Below, in pieces: positions 55,158 to 64,000 of a DNA stretch of 64,000 nt (position 1 is its first letter; the number at the start of each line of letters is the position of its first letter). Below the pieces are notes generated by a model. That model had not been told where the DNA came from and searched no databases. It was given only the letters and a program-made list of their open reading frames with translations. The stretch is from Sphingomonas sp. HITSZ_GF (GTDB taxonomy: Bacteria > Pseudomonadota > Alphaproteobacteria > Sphingomonadales > Sphingomonadaceae). Made by a program: the position numbers and the translations under genes. The DNA is taken from contig NZ_JARQXA010000001.1 in NCBI RefSeq assembly GCF_029543155.1, forward strand, positions 744,001 to 808,000. Direction: 5' to 3'.

Positions 55158-55642
55158 GCACCGTCGCCCATTTCATCAAAACCTGGACCCTCTGGGAGTT
55201 CGTCAAGGCGCATGCCCTGACCTTGAAGTATTTCTTCAAGCCCAAGGCGACGATCAACTATCCATACGAGAAGAACCCGCTCTCGCCCCGCTTCCGCGGC
55301 GAGCATGCGCTGCGCCGCTATCCCAATGGCGAAGAGCGCTGCATCGCATGCAAGCTGTGCGAGGCGGTGTGCCCGGCGCTGGCGATCACGATCGAGGCCG
55401 AACCGCGCGAGGACGGCAGCCGCCGCACCACGCGCTACGACATCGACATGACCAAGTGCATCTATTGCGGCCTGTGCCAGGAAGCCTGCCCGGTCGACGC
55501 GATCGTGGAAGGCCCGAACTTCGAGTTCGCGACCGAGAGCCGCGAGGAGCTGATCTACCAGAAGGACAAGCTGCTCGCGAACGGTGACCGCTGGGAACGC
55601 GCCATCGCCGCGAACCTTGCCGCCGATGCACCGTACCGTTAA
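55154..55642 (+). CDS. nuoI: NADH-quinone oxidoreductase subunit I
   Basis: The 162-residue subunit carries two 4Fe-4S clusters (N6a and N6b) in [18 protein letters not shown] and [17 protein letters not shown]. The amphipathic N-terminus ([20 protein letters not shown]) lies on the membrane surface. The ATG overlaps the nuoH stop. A 33-base gap precedes nuoJ. Confidence 0.97.
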   Translation: MSTVAHFIKTWTLWEFVKAHALTLKYFFKPKATINYPYEKNPLSPRFRGEHALRRYPNGEERCIACKLCEAVCPALAITIEAEPREDGSRRTTRYDIDMTKCIYCGLCQEACPVDAIVEGPNFEFATESREELIYQKDKLLANGDRWERAIAANLAADAPYR

Positions 55643-55675
55643 GCGCACGCCAACCTACAGGGGCCATCCGATTCC

Positions 55676-56287
55676 GTGATCCAGCTTCTCGCCTTTTACC
55701 TGTTTGCGGCAGTGGTGTGCGTCTCCGGCGCCTTCACCATCCTGTCCCGCAACCCGGTCCATTCCGTCCTGTGGCTCATCCTGGCGTTCTTCAACGCTGC
55801 GGGTCTGATGGTGCTCGCCAATGCCGAGTTCATCGCGATGCTGCTCGTCATCGTCTATGTCGGCGCCGTCGCCGTGCTGTTCCTGTTCGTGGTCATGATG
55901 CTCAACATCGACTTCGCGGAGCTGCGCGCCGGCGTGATGAAATATGCGGCGGTTGGCTTCGCGCTTGCCGTCGCGCTGGTCGCCGAGATCCTGATCGCGG
56001 TGGGCGCCTATAGCGCCGGCACGTTGCAGCTGGGCCGTCGCATCGCCCCGATCGACGCCAAGGTGAACAACATCGAGGCGGTCGGCCAGCTTCTCTATTC
56101 CCGCTACCTGTTCGTGTTCGAAGGTGCCGGCCTGGTGCTGCTCGTCGCGATGATCGGCGCGATCGTGCTGACGCTGCGTCCACGCACCGACGTCAAGCCG
56201 CAGAAGATCAGCCGTCAGGTCCAACGCCGCGCCAAGGACGCGACCCGCAACGTGAACCATCCCGTGGGGCAGGGGGTCGAGCTGTGA
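55676..56287 (+). CDS. nuoJ: NADH-quinone oxidoreductase subunit J
   Basis: The 203-residue, five-helix subunit starts at GTG 55676 ([18 protein letters not shown]). It has the conserved helix 3 segment [20 protein letters not shown], which carries the pi-bulge linked to quinone-coupled pumping. AGGGG lies rather far (about 13 bases) upstream. Its stop overlaps the nuoK start by four bases. Confidence 0.95.
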   Translation: MIQLLAFYLFAAVVCVSGAFTILSRNPVHSVLWLILAFFNAAGLMVLANAEFIAMLLVIVYVGAVAVLFLFVVMMLNIDFAELRAGVMKYAAVGFALAVALVAEILIAVGAYSAGTLQLGRRIAPIDAKVNNIEAVGQLLYSRYLFVFEGAGLVLLVAMIGAIVLTLRPRTDVKPQKISRQVQRRAKDATRNVNHPVGQGVEL

Positions 56288-56589
56288 TCACCCTTACGCA
56301 CTATCTCGTCGTCTCGGCGATCCTGTTCACGCTCGGCGTGCTCGGCATCTTCATGAACCGCAAGAACCTCATCGTCATCCTGATGGCGATCGAGCTGATC
56401 CTGCTGGGCGTGAACCTGAACCTCGTCGCGTTCTCGAACGCGCTGGGCGATCTGGTCGGCCAGGTGTTCGCGATGTTCGTGCTCACCGTCGCTGCCGGTG
56501 AGGCTGCGATCGGCCTCGCCATTCTCGTTATCTACTTCCGCGGCCGCGGCACGATCTCGGTCGAAGACGTCAATCGGATGAAGGGGTGA
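56284..56589 (+). CDS. nuoK: NADH-quinone oxidoreductase subunit K
   Basis: The 101-residue, three-helix subunit has the channel glutamates in [20 protein letters not shown] and [20 protein letters not shown] 56284 is the start and overlaps nuoJ. It is followed by a repeat A copy, the only large gap within the operon. Confidence 0.96.
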   Translation: MITLTHYLVVSAILFTLGVLGIFMNRKNLIVILMAIELILLGVNLNLVAFSNALGDLVGQVFAMFVLTVAAGEAAIGLAILVIYFRGRGTISVEDVNRMKG

Positions 56590-56605
56590 TGCGCGTGCCC
56601 AATTC

Positions 56606-56687
56606 CGTCATCCCGGCGAAAGCCGGGATCTCGTGCGGCTCCTGTCCCGCGCATTCGCCTGAGACCCCGGCTCGCGCCGGGGTGACG
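56606..56687. repeat. Palindromic repeat A inside the nuo operon
   Basis: Arms CGTCATCCCGGCGAAAGCCG and CGGCTCGCGCCGGGGTGACG, core CTCGTGCGGCTCCTGTCCCG in inverted orientation. It fills the 109-base gap between nuoK and nuoL and would form a strong stem in the transcript. Confidence 0.9.
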
Positions 56688-56698
56688 AGGTTCATCTG

Positions 56699-58777
56699 AT
56701 GTCGCCGATCTATTTCATCGTATTCCTGCCGCTGCTCGCGGCAGCCGTTGCCGGGCTTTCCAACAAGGCCTTCGGCAAGACCTTCCCGAAGGTCGTCACC
56801 ACGGGTTCGCTGTTCATCGCCTGCGCGCTGAGCTGGCCGATCTTCATCAGCTATCTCGGCGGCCATGCCGAGCCGACGATCTCGCCGGTGTTCACCTGGA
56901 TGCTGAGCGGGTCGATGCAGGTCGACTGGGCGCTGCGCGTCGACAGCCTGACCGCGGTGATGCTCGTGGTGGTGACCAGCGTCTCGGCGCTCGTCCACCT
57001 CTATAGCTGGGGCTATATGAGCGACGAGCCCGATCAGCCGCGCTTCTTCGCCTATCTGTCGCTCTTCACCTTCGCGATGCTGATGCTCGTGACCGCGAAC
57101 AACTTGGTCCAGATGTTCTTCGGCTGGGAAGGTGTGGGTCTCGCATCCTATCTGCTGATCGGCTTCTGGTTCCGCAAGCCGAGCGCCAATGCCGCTGCGA
57201 TCAAGGCCTTTGTGGTCAACCGCGTGGGCGACCTTGGCTTCATGCTCGGTATCTTCGGCACCTTCCTGGTGTTCGGCACGATCGACATCCCGACCATCCT
57301 CGCCGCCGCGCCGAACATGCACGGCTCGACCATCGGCTTCCTCGGCTACCGCTTCGACACGATGACGGTGCTCTGCCTGCTGCTGTTCGTCGGCGCGATG
57401 GGCAAGTCGGCGCAGCTCGGCCTGCACACCTGGCTTCCGGACGCGATGGAAGGCCCGACCCCGGTGTCGGCGCTGATCCACGCCGCGACCATGGTGACCG
57501 CCGGCGTGTTCATGGTCTGCCGCATGTCGCCGATGTTCGAGCAGAGCGCCGTCGCGCTCGGCGTGGTGACTTTCGTCGGCGCCGCGACCTGCTTCTTCGC
57601 CGCCACCGTCGGCACGACGCAGACCGACATCAAGCGCGTGATCGCCTATTCGACCTGCTCGCAGCTCGGCTACATGTTCTTCGCCGCCGGCGTCGGCGCC
57701 TATGGCGCGGCAATGTTCCACCTGTTCACGCACGCCTTCTTCAAGGCGCTGCTGTTCCTGGGTGCCGGCTCGGTGATCCATGCGATGCACCATGAGCAGG
57801 ACATGCGCTATTATGGCGGCCTGCGTAAGCACATCCCGATCACCTTCTGGACGATGATGTTCGGCACCCTCGCCATCACCGGCGTCGGTATCCCGGCACT
57901 GTTCGGCAACCCGTTGGCGTTCGGCTTCGCCGGCTTCCATTCGAAGGACGCGATCATCGAGGCGAGCTATGCCGCGGGCCAGACCAGCGCCTTCTGGGTT
58001 GGTGTGTTCGTTGCGCTGCTCACCAGCTTCTACAGCTGGCGCCTGGTGTTCCTTACCTTCTACGGCAAGCCGCGCTGGGCCGCTTCGGAGCATATCCAGC
58101 ACGCAGTGCATGATGCGCACGGCCATGGCCATGACGATCATGGGCATGACGCGCACGCCGCGCACGGCCATGACGATCATCACCACGATCACGCCCATGA
58201 GGGCGACGGCACGGCGGGCTATCATCCGCACGAAAGCCCGATCGTGATGCTGATCCCGCTGGTGGTGCTCACCATGGGCGCGATCTTTGCCGGCTTCGTC
58301 TTCCACGGCTTCTTCATCGAGCCGAGCGCGGGCGAGACCTATTGGCACGGCGCCGTCGCCTTCAACGAGCATCTGATGCATGCAATGCACGAGGTGCCGG
58401 TGTGGGTGAAGCTCAGCGCGACGATTGCGATGCTGAGCGGCCTGGCCATCGCCTGGGGTGCCTATATCAAGGCGCCGGACTTCCCCGCGAAGTTCGCCGA
58501 TGCGTTCCGCCCGCTTTACCTCTTCTCGCTCAACAAGTGGTATTTCGACGAACTCTACAACTTCCTGTTCGTGCGCCCGGCCTTCTGGATCGGTCGTCAG
58601 TTCTGGAAGAAGGGTGACGAAGCCACGATCGACCGTTTCGGCCCGAACGGTGCCGCTAAGGTCGTCCAGCTCGGCGGTGGTGTCACTGCCAAGCTGCAAT
58701 CCGGATATGTTTACGCCTATGCCTTCATCATGCTGATCGGCCTCACTGCCGCGCTGACCTGGGTGATCGCGCGATGA
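56699..58777 (+). CDS. nuoL: NADH-quinone oxidoreductase subunit L with His-rich loop
   Basis: The 692-residue antiporter-like proton-pump subunit has [40 protein letters not shown], and [16 protein letters not shown]. Between helices, residues 465-500 contain 16 histidines with Asp, Ala and Gly (for example [17 protein letters not shown]). Its C-terminal part keeps the long lateral helix region. It begins after the repeat and overlaps nuoM by four bases. Confidence 0.96.
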   Translation: MSPIYFIVFLPLLAAAVAGLSNKAFGKTFPKVVTTGSLFIACALSWPIFISYLGGHAEPTISPVFTWMLSGSMQVDWALRVDSLTAVMLVVVTSVSALVHLYSWGYMSDEPDQPRFFAYLSLFTFAMLMLVTANNLVQMFFGWEGVGLASYLLIGFWFRKPSANAAAIKAFVVNRVGDLGFMLGIFGTFLVFGTIDIPTILAAAPNMHGSTIGFLGYRFDTMTVLCLLLFVGAMGKSAQLGLHTWLPDAMEGPTPVSALIHAATMVTAGVFMVCRMSPMFEQSAVALGVVTFVGAATCFFAATVGTTQTDIKRVIAYSTCSQLGYMFFAAGVGAYGAAMFHLFTHAFFKALLFLGAGSVIHAMHHEQDMRYYGGLRKHIPITFWTMMFGTLAITGVGIPALFGNPLAFGFAGFHSKDAIIEASYAAGQTSAFWVGVFVALLTSFYSWRLVFLTFYGKPRWAASEHIQHAVHDAHGHGHDDHGHDAHAAHGHDDHHHDHAHEGDGTAGYHPHESPIVMLIPLVVLTMGAIFAGFVFHGFFIEPSAGETYWHGAVAFNEHLMHAMHEVPVWVKLSATIAMLSGLAIAWGAYIKAPDFPAKFADAFRPLYLFSLNKWYFDELYNFLFVRPAFWIGRQFWKKGDEATIDRFGPNGAAKVVQLGGGVTAKLQSGYVYAYAFIMLIGLTAALTWVIAR

Positions 58778-60336
58778 GCGGCTTCCCGATCCTCACCGTC
58801 ATGCTGGCGGTGCCCGCTATTGCCGCGGTCGCCTGCCTGTTCCTCAACGCGCAGGGTGCGCGCTGGCTGGCGCTTGCCGCCACCTTCGTGGACCTGGCGC
58901 TGGGCATGCTGCTCTGGGCGCAGTTCCAGACCGGCGACGGCGCTGCCCAGTGGCAGTTCGTCGAGCATGTCCGCCTGTTCGGCATCGGCCAGGCCGAGTT
59001 CGCCTGGGCGCTGGGCATCGACGGCTTTGCGCTGCTGCTGATCGTGCTGTCGGTCTTCCTGATGCCGATCTGCATCGGGGCGAGCTGGCTTTCGATCACC
59101 AAGCGCGTGCCCGAATATATGGCGGCGTTCCTCGCCACCGAAGTGCTGATGATCGGCACCTTCGCGGCGCAGGACCTGATGCTGTTCTACGTCTTCTTCG
59201 AAGGCGGCCTGATCCCGATGTTCCTGATCATCGGCATCTGGGGCGGGGCCAACCGCATCTACGCGTCGTACAAGTTCTTCCTGTACACGCTGCTCGGCTC
59301 GCTGCTGATGCTGATCGCGATCATCTACATGATCCTGACCACCGGCACGACCTCGATCCCGGCGCTGATGCAGCATGACTTCCCGGCGCATGTGCAGACA
59401 TGGCTATGGTTGGCCTTCTTCGCCTCGTTCGCAGTGAAGATGCCGATGTGGCCGGTCCACACCTGGCTTCCCGACGCGCACGTGCAGGCGCCGACCGCCG
59501 GTTCGGTCATCCTGGCAGGCGTGCTGCTGAAGCTCGGCGGTTACGGCTTCCTGCGCTTCTCGCTGCCGATGTTCCCGGAGGCCTCGGCCCAGTTCCTGTG
59601 GCTGGTGTTCGCGCTTTCGGCGATCGCGGTGGTCTATACCTCGCTCGTCGCGCTCGTTCAGAACGACATGAAGAAGCTGATCGCCTATTCGTCGGTCGCG
59701 CACATGGCGATCGTCACCTTCGGCCTGTTTGCGCTCAACGCGCAGGGCATCGAGGGCGCGATGATGGTGATGCTTGGCCACGGTGTGGTCTCGGGCGCGC
59801 TCTTCCTCTGCGTCGGCGTGATCTATGATCGCCTGCACACCCGCGAGATCGATCGCTACGGCGGCCTCGCGATCAACATGCCGCGCTATGCCGTGCTGTT
59901 CCTGCTGTTCACCATGGCCTCGGTCGGCCTGCCGGGCACCAGCAACTTCATCGGCGAGTTCCTGAGCCTTGCCGGCCTGTACCAGGTCTCGACGCTCTAC
60001 GCGCTGCTCGGCACCACGGGCATCATCCTGGGTGCGGCATACATGCTGTACCTGTACCGCCGGGTGGCCTTTGGCGACCTGACCAAGGACGATGTGAAGG
60101 CGATGCCCGATCTCGACGTTCGCGAGTTCGTCATGCTCGGCGCACTGGCAGCGGTCACGCTGTGGATGGGCGTCTATCCGGAGAGCTTCATGAAGCCGAT
60201 GCGCGGCGACGTGGAGAAGCTGGTCGCTCGCCTGGAGCGCGCTGCGCCTGCCGGTGACTCGCTGCCGACGCCCGGCAAGGCGGCGCCTGCTGCCCATCAC
60301 GAAGCTGCCCCTGCTGCGCACGGGGAGGCGCACTGA
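58774..60336 (+). CDS. nuoM: NADH-quinone oxidoreductase subunit M
   Basis: The 520-residue antiporter-like subunit has [20 protein letters not shown] (essential Glu), [20 protein letters not shown] and [15 protein letters not shown]. The C-terminus is an unusual Ala/His-rich tail ([17 protein letters not shown]). It overlaps nuoL by four and nuoN by one base. Confidence 0.96.
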   Translation: MSGFPILTVMLAVPAIAAVACLFLNAQGARWLALAATFVDLALGMLLWAQFQTGDGAAQWQFVEHVRLFGIGQAEFAWALGIDGFALLLIVLSVFLMPICIGASWLSITKRVPEYMAAFLATEVLMIGTFAAQDLMLFYVFFEGGLIPMFLIIGIWGGANRIYASYKFFLYTLLGSLLMLIAIIYMILTTGTTSIPALMQHDFPAHVQTWLWLAFFASFAVKMPMWPVHTWLPDAHVQAPTAGSVILAGVLLKLGGYGFLRFSLPMFPEASAQFLWLVFALSAIAVVYTSLVALVQNDMKKLIAYSSVAHMAIVTFGLFALNAQGIEGAMMVMLGHGVVSGALFLCVGVIYDRLHTREIDRYGGLAINMPRYAVLFLLFTMASVGLPGTSNFIGEFLSLAGLYQVSTLYALLGTTGIILGAAYMLYLYRRVAFGDLTKDDVKAMPDLDVREFVMLGALAAVTLWMGVYPESFMKPMRGDVEKLVARLERAAPAGDSLPTPGKAAPAAHHEAAPAAHGEAH

Positions 60337-61784
60337 TGAACTATTCGCTGCAATTGATGATGGCCCTGCCTGAGCTGGTGCTCAGCCTGGGTGCCATCGC
60401 CCTGATGCTCGTCGCCGCATGGGGCGGCGCCCAGTCGACCAAGCTGGTCAGCTGGACCGCGATCGCCGTGCTGATTGGCGCGGGCATCGCGCTCGCCGGC
60501 CCGGCTTCGGCCGGGGGCGAGGCGTTTGGCGGGCTCTATCGCCCGGACATGTTCGCCGCTTTTTCCAAGGGGCTGATCTTCCTTGCCGCCGCGGTCTCGA
60601 TCCTGATCGCGCCGCGCTTCTTCGGCGAGACCTCGGGCGACGACCTGCGCCCGGAATATCCCGTGCTGATCCTGCTCTCGGCAGCCGGCATGGGCATGAT
60701 GGTCTCGGCGGGCGACCTGATGAGCCTCTATGTCGGCCTCGAGCTGCAGAGCCTCTCGGCCTATATCCTCGCCAGCTTCATGCGCCGTGACACGCGCTCG
60801 GCCGAAGCGGGCCTGAAGTATTTTGTCCTCGGTGCGCTGGCCTCGGGCATCCTGCTCTACGGCATCAGCCTGGTGTACGGCTTCTCGGGCACGACGCTGT
60901 TCTCGGGTATCGCCGACGCCTATGCCTCGGGCGACCAGAAGACCGGGCTGTTGTTCGGCCTGGTGTTCGTCTTCTCGGGCCTCGCCTTCAAGATGTCGGC
61001 CGTGCCGTTCCACATGTGGACGCCGGACGTGTACGAAGGCGCGCCGACCCCGGTCACGGCCTTCTTCGCCTCGGCTCCCAAGGTCGCTGCGATTGCGCTC
61101 GCCACGCGCGTCGCGATCGACGCGATGGGCCCGGCGATCGCCGACTGGCGCCAGATCGTGATCTTCGCCTCGCTGGCATCGATCATCTTCGGCTCGGTCG
61201 CCGCGATCCGTCAGGACAACATCAAGCGCCTGCTCGCCTATTCGTCGATCGCCAATGTCGGCTTCGCGCTGGTCGGCCTCGCCGCCGGTGGCGAGGCGGG
61301 CGTGTCGAGCGTGCTCTACTATGTCGCCATCTACGTCGTGATGACGCTGGGCAGCTTCCTCGTCGTCCTGCAGATGCGCGACCATGAGGGTCGCCCGGTC
61401 GAGACGATCGCGAGCCTGGCTGGCATGTCGCGCACGCGCCCGGGCCTCGCAGTGGCGATGGCGATTTTCATGTTCAGCCTCGCCGGCATTCCGCCGCTGC
61501 TCGGCTTCTTCTCGAAGCTGCAGGTGTTCCTGGCGGCGGTGCATGCGGGCCTGTACGTCTTCGCCGCGGTGGCCGCAGCGGCCTCGACGATCGGTGCCTA
61601 TTACTATCTCAAGATCGTCAAGGTCATGTACTTCGACGAGCCGGCGCCGGCGTTCGGCGGCCGTACCGACCGGGTCGAGGGCGTGCTGCTGGTGATCGCC
61701 GCAGTCGTGATCTCGCCGCTGGGCTGGCCGCTGCTGGGCTATCTCGAGATCTGGACCGGCGCCGCCGCGAAGGCGCTGTTCTGA
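60336..61784 (+). CDS. nuoN: NADH-quinone oxidoreductase subunit N
   Basis: The 482-residue third antiporter-like subunit has MSLYVGLELQSLSAYILASF, FKMSAVPFHMWTPDVYEGAP and [20 protein letters not shown]. It ends complex I. Its TGA overlaps a CTG that probably starts birA. Confidence 0.96.
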   Translation: MNYSLQLMMALPELVLSLGAIALMLVAAWGGAQSTKLVSWTAIAVLIGAGIALAGPASAGGEAFGGLYRPDMFAAFSKGLIFLAAAVSILIAPRFFGETSGDDLRPEYPVLILLSAAGMGMMVSAGDLMSLYVGLELQSLSAYILASFMRRDTRSAEAGLKYFVLGALASGILLYGISLVYGFSGTTLFSGIADAYASGDQKTGLLFGLVFVFSGLAFKMSAVPFHMWTPDVYEGAPTPVTAFFASAPKVAAIALATRVAIDAMGPAIADWRQIVIFASLASIIFGSVAAIRQDNIKRLLAYSSIANVGFALVGLAAGGEAGVSSVLYYVAIYVVMTLGSFLVVLQMRDHEGRPVETIASLAGMSRTRPGLAVAMAIFMFSLAGIPPLLGFFSKLQVFLAAVHAGLYVFAAVAAAASTIGAYYYLKIVKVMYFDEPAPAFGGRTDRVEGVLLVIAAVVISPLGWPLLGYLEIWTGAAAKALF

Positions 61785-62482
61785 CCGTCACCGTCCGAAC
61801 CGTCGCCGAGACGGGATCGACCAATGCCGACATGGCCGAGCTCGCCCGAAACGGGGCGAGCGAAGGCCTGTGGCTGAGAGCCGAGCGGCAGACCGCGGGC
61901 AAGGGCCGACAAGGCCGCGCCTGGCAGTCGCCGCTCGGCAATCTCTATGTCTCCACGCTGGTGCGGACGCGGGCAGGCGAGCCGTCCCCCGCCACGCTGG
62001 CGCTGGTCGCCGCGGTCGCGCTCGACGAGACGGCGCGGGTGTTCGGGCTGGAGCCGATGCTCAAATGGCCCAACGACCTGCTGGTGGACGGCGCCAAGCT
62101 TTCCGGCATCCTGCTCGAACGGGTGGGGGACGCCGTCATCCTCGGCTTTGGCGTCAACCTGGCGCATCATCCGGAAGACCTGGACCGCAAGGCGACCAGC
62201 TTCGCCGCGCACGGCCCGGCGCCCGATCCCCAGCTCTTCGCCGAGACGCTGGCCGAAAGCTTCGCCCGCTGGGTCAGCCGCTGGCGTGACGGCATCGCGC
62301 CGGTTCGCGAGCGCTGGCTCGCCCGGGCCCACCCGATCGGCACCGCGCTGACGGCCCGGCTTGCCGACGGATCGAGCATCGACGGGCTGTTCGGCGGGCT
62401 CGACAGCGAAGGCGCGCTCATCCTGCGCTTGGCCGACGGCACCAGCCATGTCATTCACGCCGCAGACGTGTTCCTGCTCTGA
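61781..62482 (+). CDS. birA: Biotin--[acetyl-CoA carboxylase] ligase, probable CTG start
   Basis: The 233-residue ligase makes biotinyl-AMP and loads biotin on acetyl-CoA carboxylase. It has the family motif [13 protein letters not shown], the biotin loop [29 protein letters not shown] and the C-terminal SH3-like domain. The first ATG (61832) falls after the STN motif, so it cannot be the true start. The only initiator-like codon upstream, in a frame with no ATG, GTG or TTG nearby, is CTG 61781, overlapping the nuoN stop as CTGA. It lacks an N-terminal HTH, so it is an enzyme only. Confidence 0.88.
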   Translation: MTVTVRTVAETGSTNADMAELARNGASEGLWLRAERQTAGKGRQGRAWQSPLGNLYVSTLVRTRAGEPSPATLALVAAVALDETARVFGLEPMLKWPNDLLVDGAKLSGILLERVGDAVILGFGVNLAHHPEDLDRKATSFAAHGPAPDPQLFAETLAESFARWVSRWRDGIAPVRERWLARAHPIGTALTARLADGSSIDGLFGGLDSEGALILRLADGTSHVIHAADVFLL

Positions 62483-62493
62483 GAGGCCCGGAA

Positions 62494-63267
62494 ATGCTGC
62501 TCGCCATCGATGCCGGCAACACCAATGTCGTCTTCGCCCTGCTCGAAGGGCAGGAAGTCCGCGCGCGCTGGCGCATCGCCACCGATCCGCGGCGCACGGC
62601 GGACGAATATGCGGTGTGGCTGAGTCAGCTGCTCAGCCTCGAGGGCTATGACCGTTCGGACGTCACCGGCGTGATCATCGGCACCGTCGTCCCGCGCGCG
62701 CTGCACAACCTCCAGGTGCTGAGCAGCAAGTATTTCAAGACCGACGCGGTGATCGCCGGGCAGGGCAAGGCCGAATGGGGCTTCCCGCTCGACGTCGAGG
62801 AGCCGCAAGGGCTGGGCGCCGACCGGGCGCTCAACATGATCGCCGGCCACGCCCGCCATCCGGGCGACCTGATCATCATCGATTTCGGTACCGCTACCAC
62901 CTTCGAGGTGGTCGACTATCGCGGCGCCTATAAGGGCGGGATCATCGCCCCGGGCATCAACCTCTCCCTCGACGCGCTCGTCACCGCTGCCGCCAAGCTG
63001 CCGCGCATCGCGATCACCGCGCCGGCGAGCACCAGCGTGATTGGCCGCAACACCGTCGATCAGATGCATATCGGCATCTATTGGGGCTATGTCGCAATGA
63101 TCGAGGGCCTGGTCGCACGGTTGAAGGCCGAGATCGGCCGCCCGATCAAAGTGATCGCGACCGGCGGCCTGGCCGTGCTTTTCGAGAAGCACACCCCCAT
63201 ATTCGACGTGATCGAACCCGATTTGACCATTCAAGGGTTGGCGATGCTGTGGGAGCGCAGCCGTTGA
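62494..63267 (+). CDS. coaX: Type III pantothenate kinase
   Basis: The 257-residue ASKHA-fold enzyme phosphorylates pantothenate, the first step to CoA. It has [18 protein letters not shown], the pantothenate-site [15 protein letters not shown] and [12 protein letters not shown], and a final [10 protein letters not shown]. It follows birA by 11 bases, continuing the nuo transcript order. Making more CoA fits a region with many acyl-CoA enzymes, but this gene order is common in alphaproteobacteria anyway. Confidence 0.95.
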   Translation: MLLAIDAGNTNVVFALLEGQEVRARWRIATDPRRTADEYAVWLSQLLSLEGYDRSDVTGVIIGTVVPRALHNLQVLSSKYFKTDAVIAGQGKAEWGFPLDVEEPQGLGADRALNMIAGHARHPGDLIIIDFGTATTFEVVDYRGAYKGGIIAPGINLSLDALVTAAAKLPRIAITAPASTSVIGRNTVDQMHIGIYWGYVAMIEGLVARLKAEIGRPIKVIATGGLAVLFEKHTPIFDVIEPDLTIQGLAMLWERSR

Positions 63268-63280
63268 CCAAGGAAACCAA

Positions 63281-64000
63281 GTGACCCCTGAAAAAGAACT
63301 CCTGTTCCTCGCGCTCGGCGGCTCGGGCGAGATCGGCATGAACGTCAATCTCTATGGCTGCCAGGGCAAGTGGCTGATGGTCGATTGCGGCATCACCTTC
63401 GGCAGCCCCGAATATCCGGGGATCGACGTGATCCTGCCCGACCTGCAGTTCATCGAGGAGCGGATCGACGATCTGCTCGGCATCGTCCTCACGCACGGCC
63501 ATGAAGACCATATCGGCGCGCTGCCCTATCTGGCGGGCGACCTTGGCGTGCCGCTCTATGCCACCCCGTTCACCGCCGGCCTGATCCGCGGCAAGCTCGA
63601 GGAAGAGGGCATCGAGGAGAAGGTCGAGCTCAACGTCGTCGACGAGGAAGGGCCGTTCAACCTCGGGCCGTTCCGCATCACCTACACGCCGCTGGCCCAC
63701 TCGATCCCCGAGGGCAATGCCGTGCTGATCGACACGCCCTATGGCAGCGTGTTCCACACCGGCGACTGGAAGCTCGACGACTCCCCCTCGCTGGGCGGCG
63801 CCTCCACCGCCGAGGAACTGACCGCGATCGGCGACAAGGGCGTGCTGGCGCTCGTCTGCGACAGCACCAACGTCTTCAATCCCCAGGCCTCGGGTTCCGA
63901 AGGCGATGTTCGCAAGGGGCTGGACGAAGTGATCGGCGGCGCCAAGGGGCGCGTGCTGGTCACCACCTTCGCCTCGAACGCCGCACGGCTCCAGACGCTG
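63281..64000 (+). CDS. rnj: Ribonuclease J, N-terminal 240 codons
   Basis: The open frame runs off the window. It starts at GTG 63281 six bases after AAGGA and shows LFLALGGSGEIGMNVNLYG, the metallo-beta-lactamase motif LTHGHEDHIGALPYL, LAHSIPEGNAVLIDTPYG, HTGDWKLDD and the start of the beta-CASP region (CDSTNVFNPQASGSE). RNase J processes and degrades RNA by endo- and 5' exonuclease action. It follows coaX by 13 bases, the usual alphaproteobacterial order. Confidence 0.94.
   Translation, partial: MTPEKELLFLALGGSGEIGMNVNLYGCQGKWLMVDCGITFGSPEYPGIDVILPDLQFIEERIDDLLGIVLTHGHEDHIGALPYLAGDLGVPLYATPFTAGLIRGKLEEEGIEEKVELNVVDEEGPFNLGPFRITYTPLAHSIPEGNAVLIDTPYGSVFHTGDWKLDDSPSLGGASTAEELTAIGDKGVLALVCDSTNVFNPQASGSEGDVRKGLDEVIGGAKGRVLVTTFASNAARLQTL

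Noticed and set aside
56570..58699. A 709-codon minus-strand frame opposite nuoL
   Set aside because: Antisense of nuoL in a high-GC region; the His-rich loop and pump motifs lie on the plus strand.

Overview
The window is chromosomal DNA of an alphaproteobacterium, most probably a sphingomonad (Sphingomonas or a close relative). The evidence is the high GC content, the long TonB-dependent receptor, the gene orders nuoN-birA-coaX-rnj and zapA-6S-ygfA, and many copies of a short palindromic repeat with GTCATCCCGGC/GCCGGGATGAC ends. These are assignments by recognition, not by database search. There is no sign of phage, conjugative elements or CRISPR.

Positions 1-23200 hold a lipid or xenobiotic acyl-CoA catabolic region. 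It has the start of an acyl-CoA ligase, an MFS exporter, two adjacent acyl-CoA dehydrogenase (ACAD) pairs, a TonB-dependent receptor, a regulator with two TetR halves, and a five-gene run of ACAD11-like dehydrogenase, zinc alcohol dehydrogenase, APH-like kinase and two SDRs. On the other strand lie a TesB thioesterase, the second ACAD pair, a FadJ/FadB-type bifunctional enzyme and a beta-lactamase-fold esterase, followed by a second acyl-CoA ligase. Together they could take up, activate, beta-oxidise and release an unusual acyl chain. The kinase plus ACAD11-like pair looks like a split form of animal ACAD10/11 and of LvaA/LvaC, suggesting a route for 4-hydroxyacyl-CoA.

Positions 23200-29840 are mixed: a small GIY-YIG protein bracketed by repeats, glpK whose 3' end runs into a repeat, a DUF2971-like gene, an AI-2E family permease, two identical tRNA-Asp genes, a small XRE regulator, a DUF2842 protein, 5-formyl-THF cyclo-ligase, a 6S RNA candidate and zapA.

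Positions 30000-44500 are mainly housekeeping: tkt-gap-pgk, class I aldolase, thiE, efp and suhB. They are interspersed with a thioredoxin-like protein, a GH43 glycosidase beside an MFS carrier, an ABM monooxygenase, a methyltransferase, an L,D-transpeptidase and an M23 peptidase. A membrane diguanylate cyclase follows.

Positions 45913-61784 are a complete 14-subunit nuo operon for respiratory complex I, with most genes overlapping by a few bases. Three extra genes sit inside it: a SnoaL-like protein, a 57-residue membrane protein and a secreted protein built from two similar halves. The transcript appears to continue into birA (probably a CTG start), coaX and the first 240 codons of an RNase J gene. 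Thirteen full and one half copy of palindromic repeat A and three copies of repeat B lie almost exclusively between genes.
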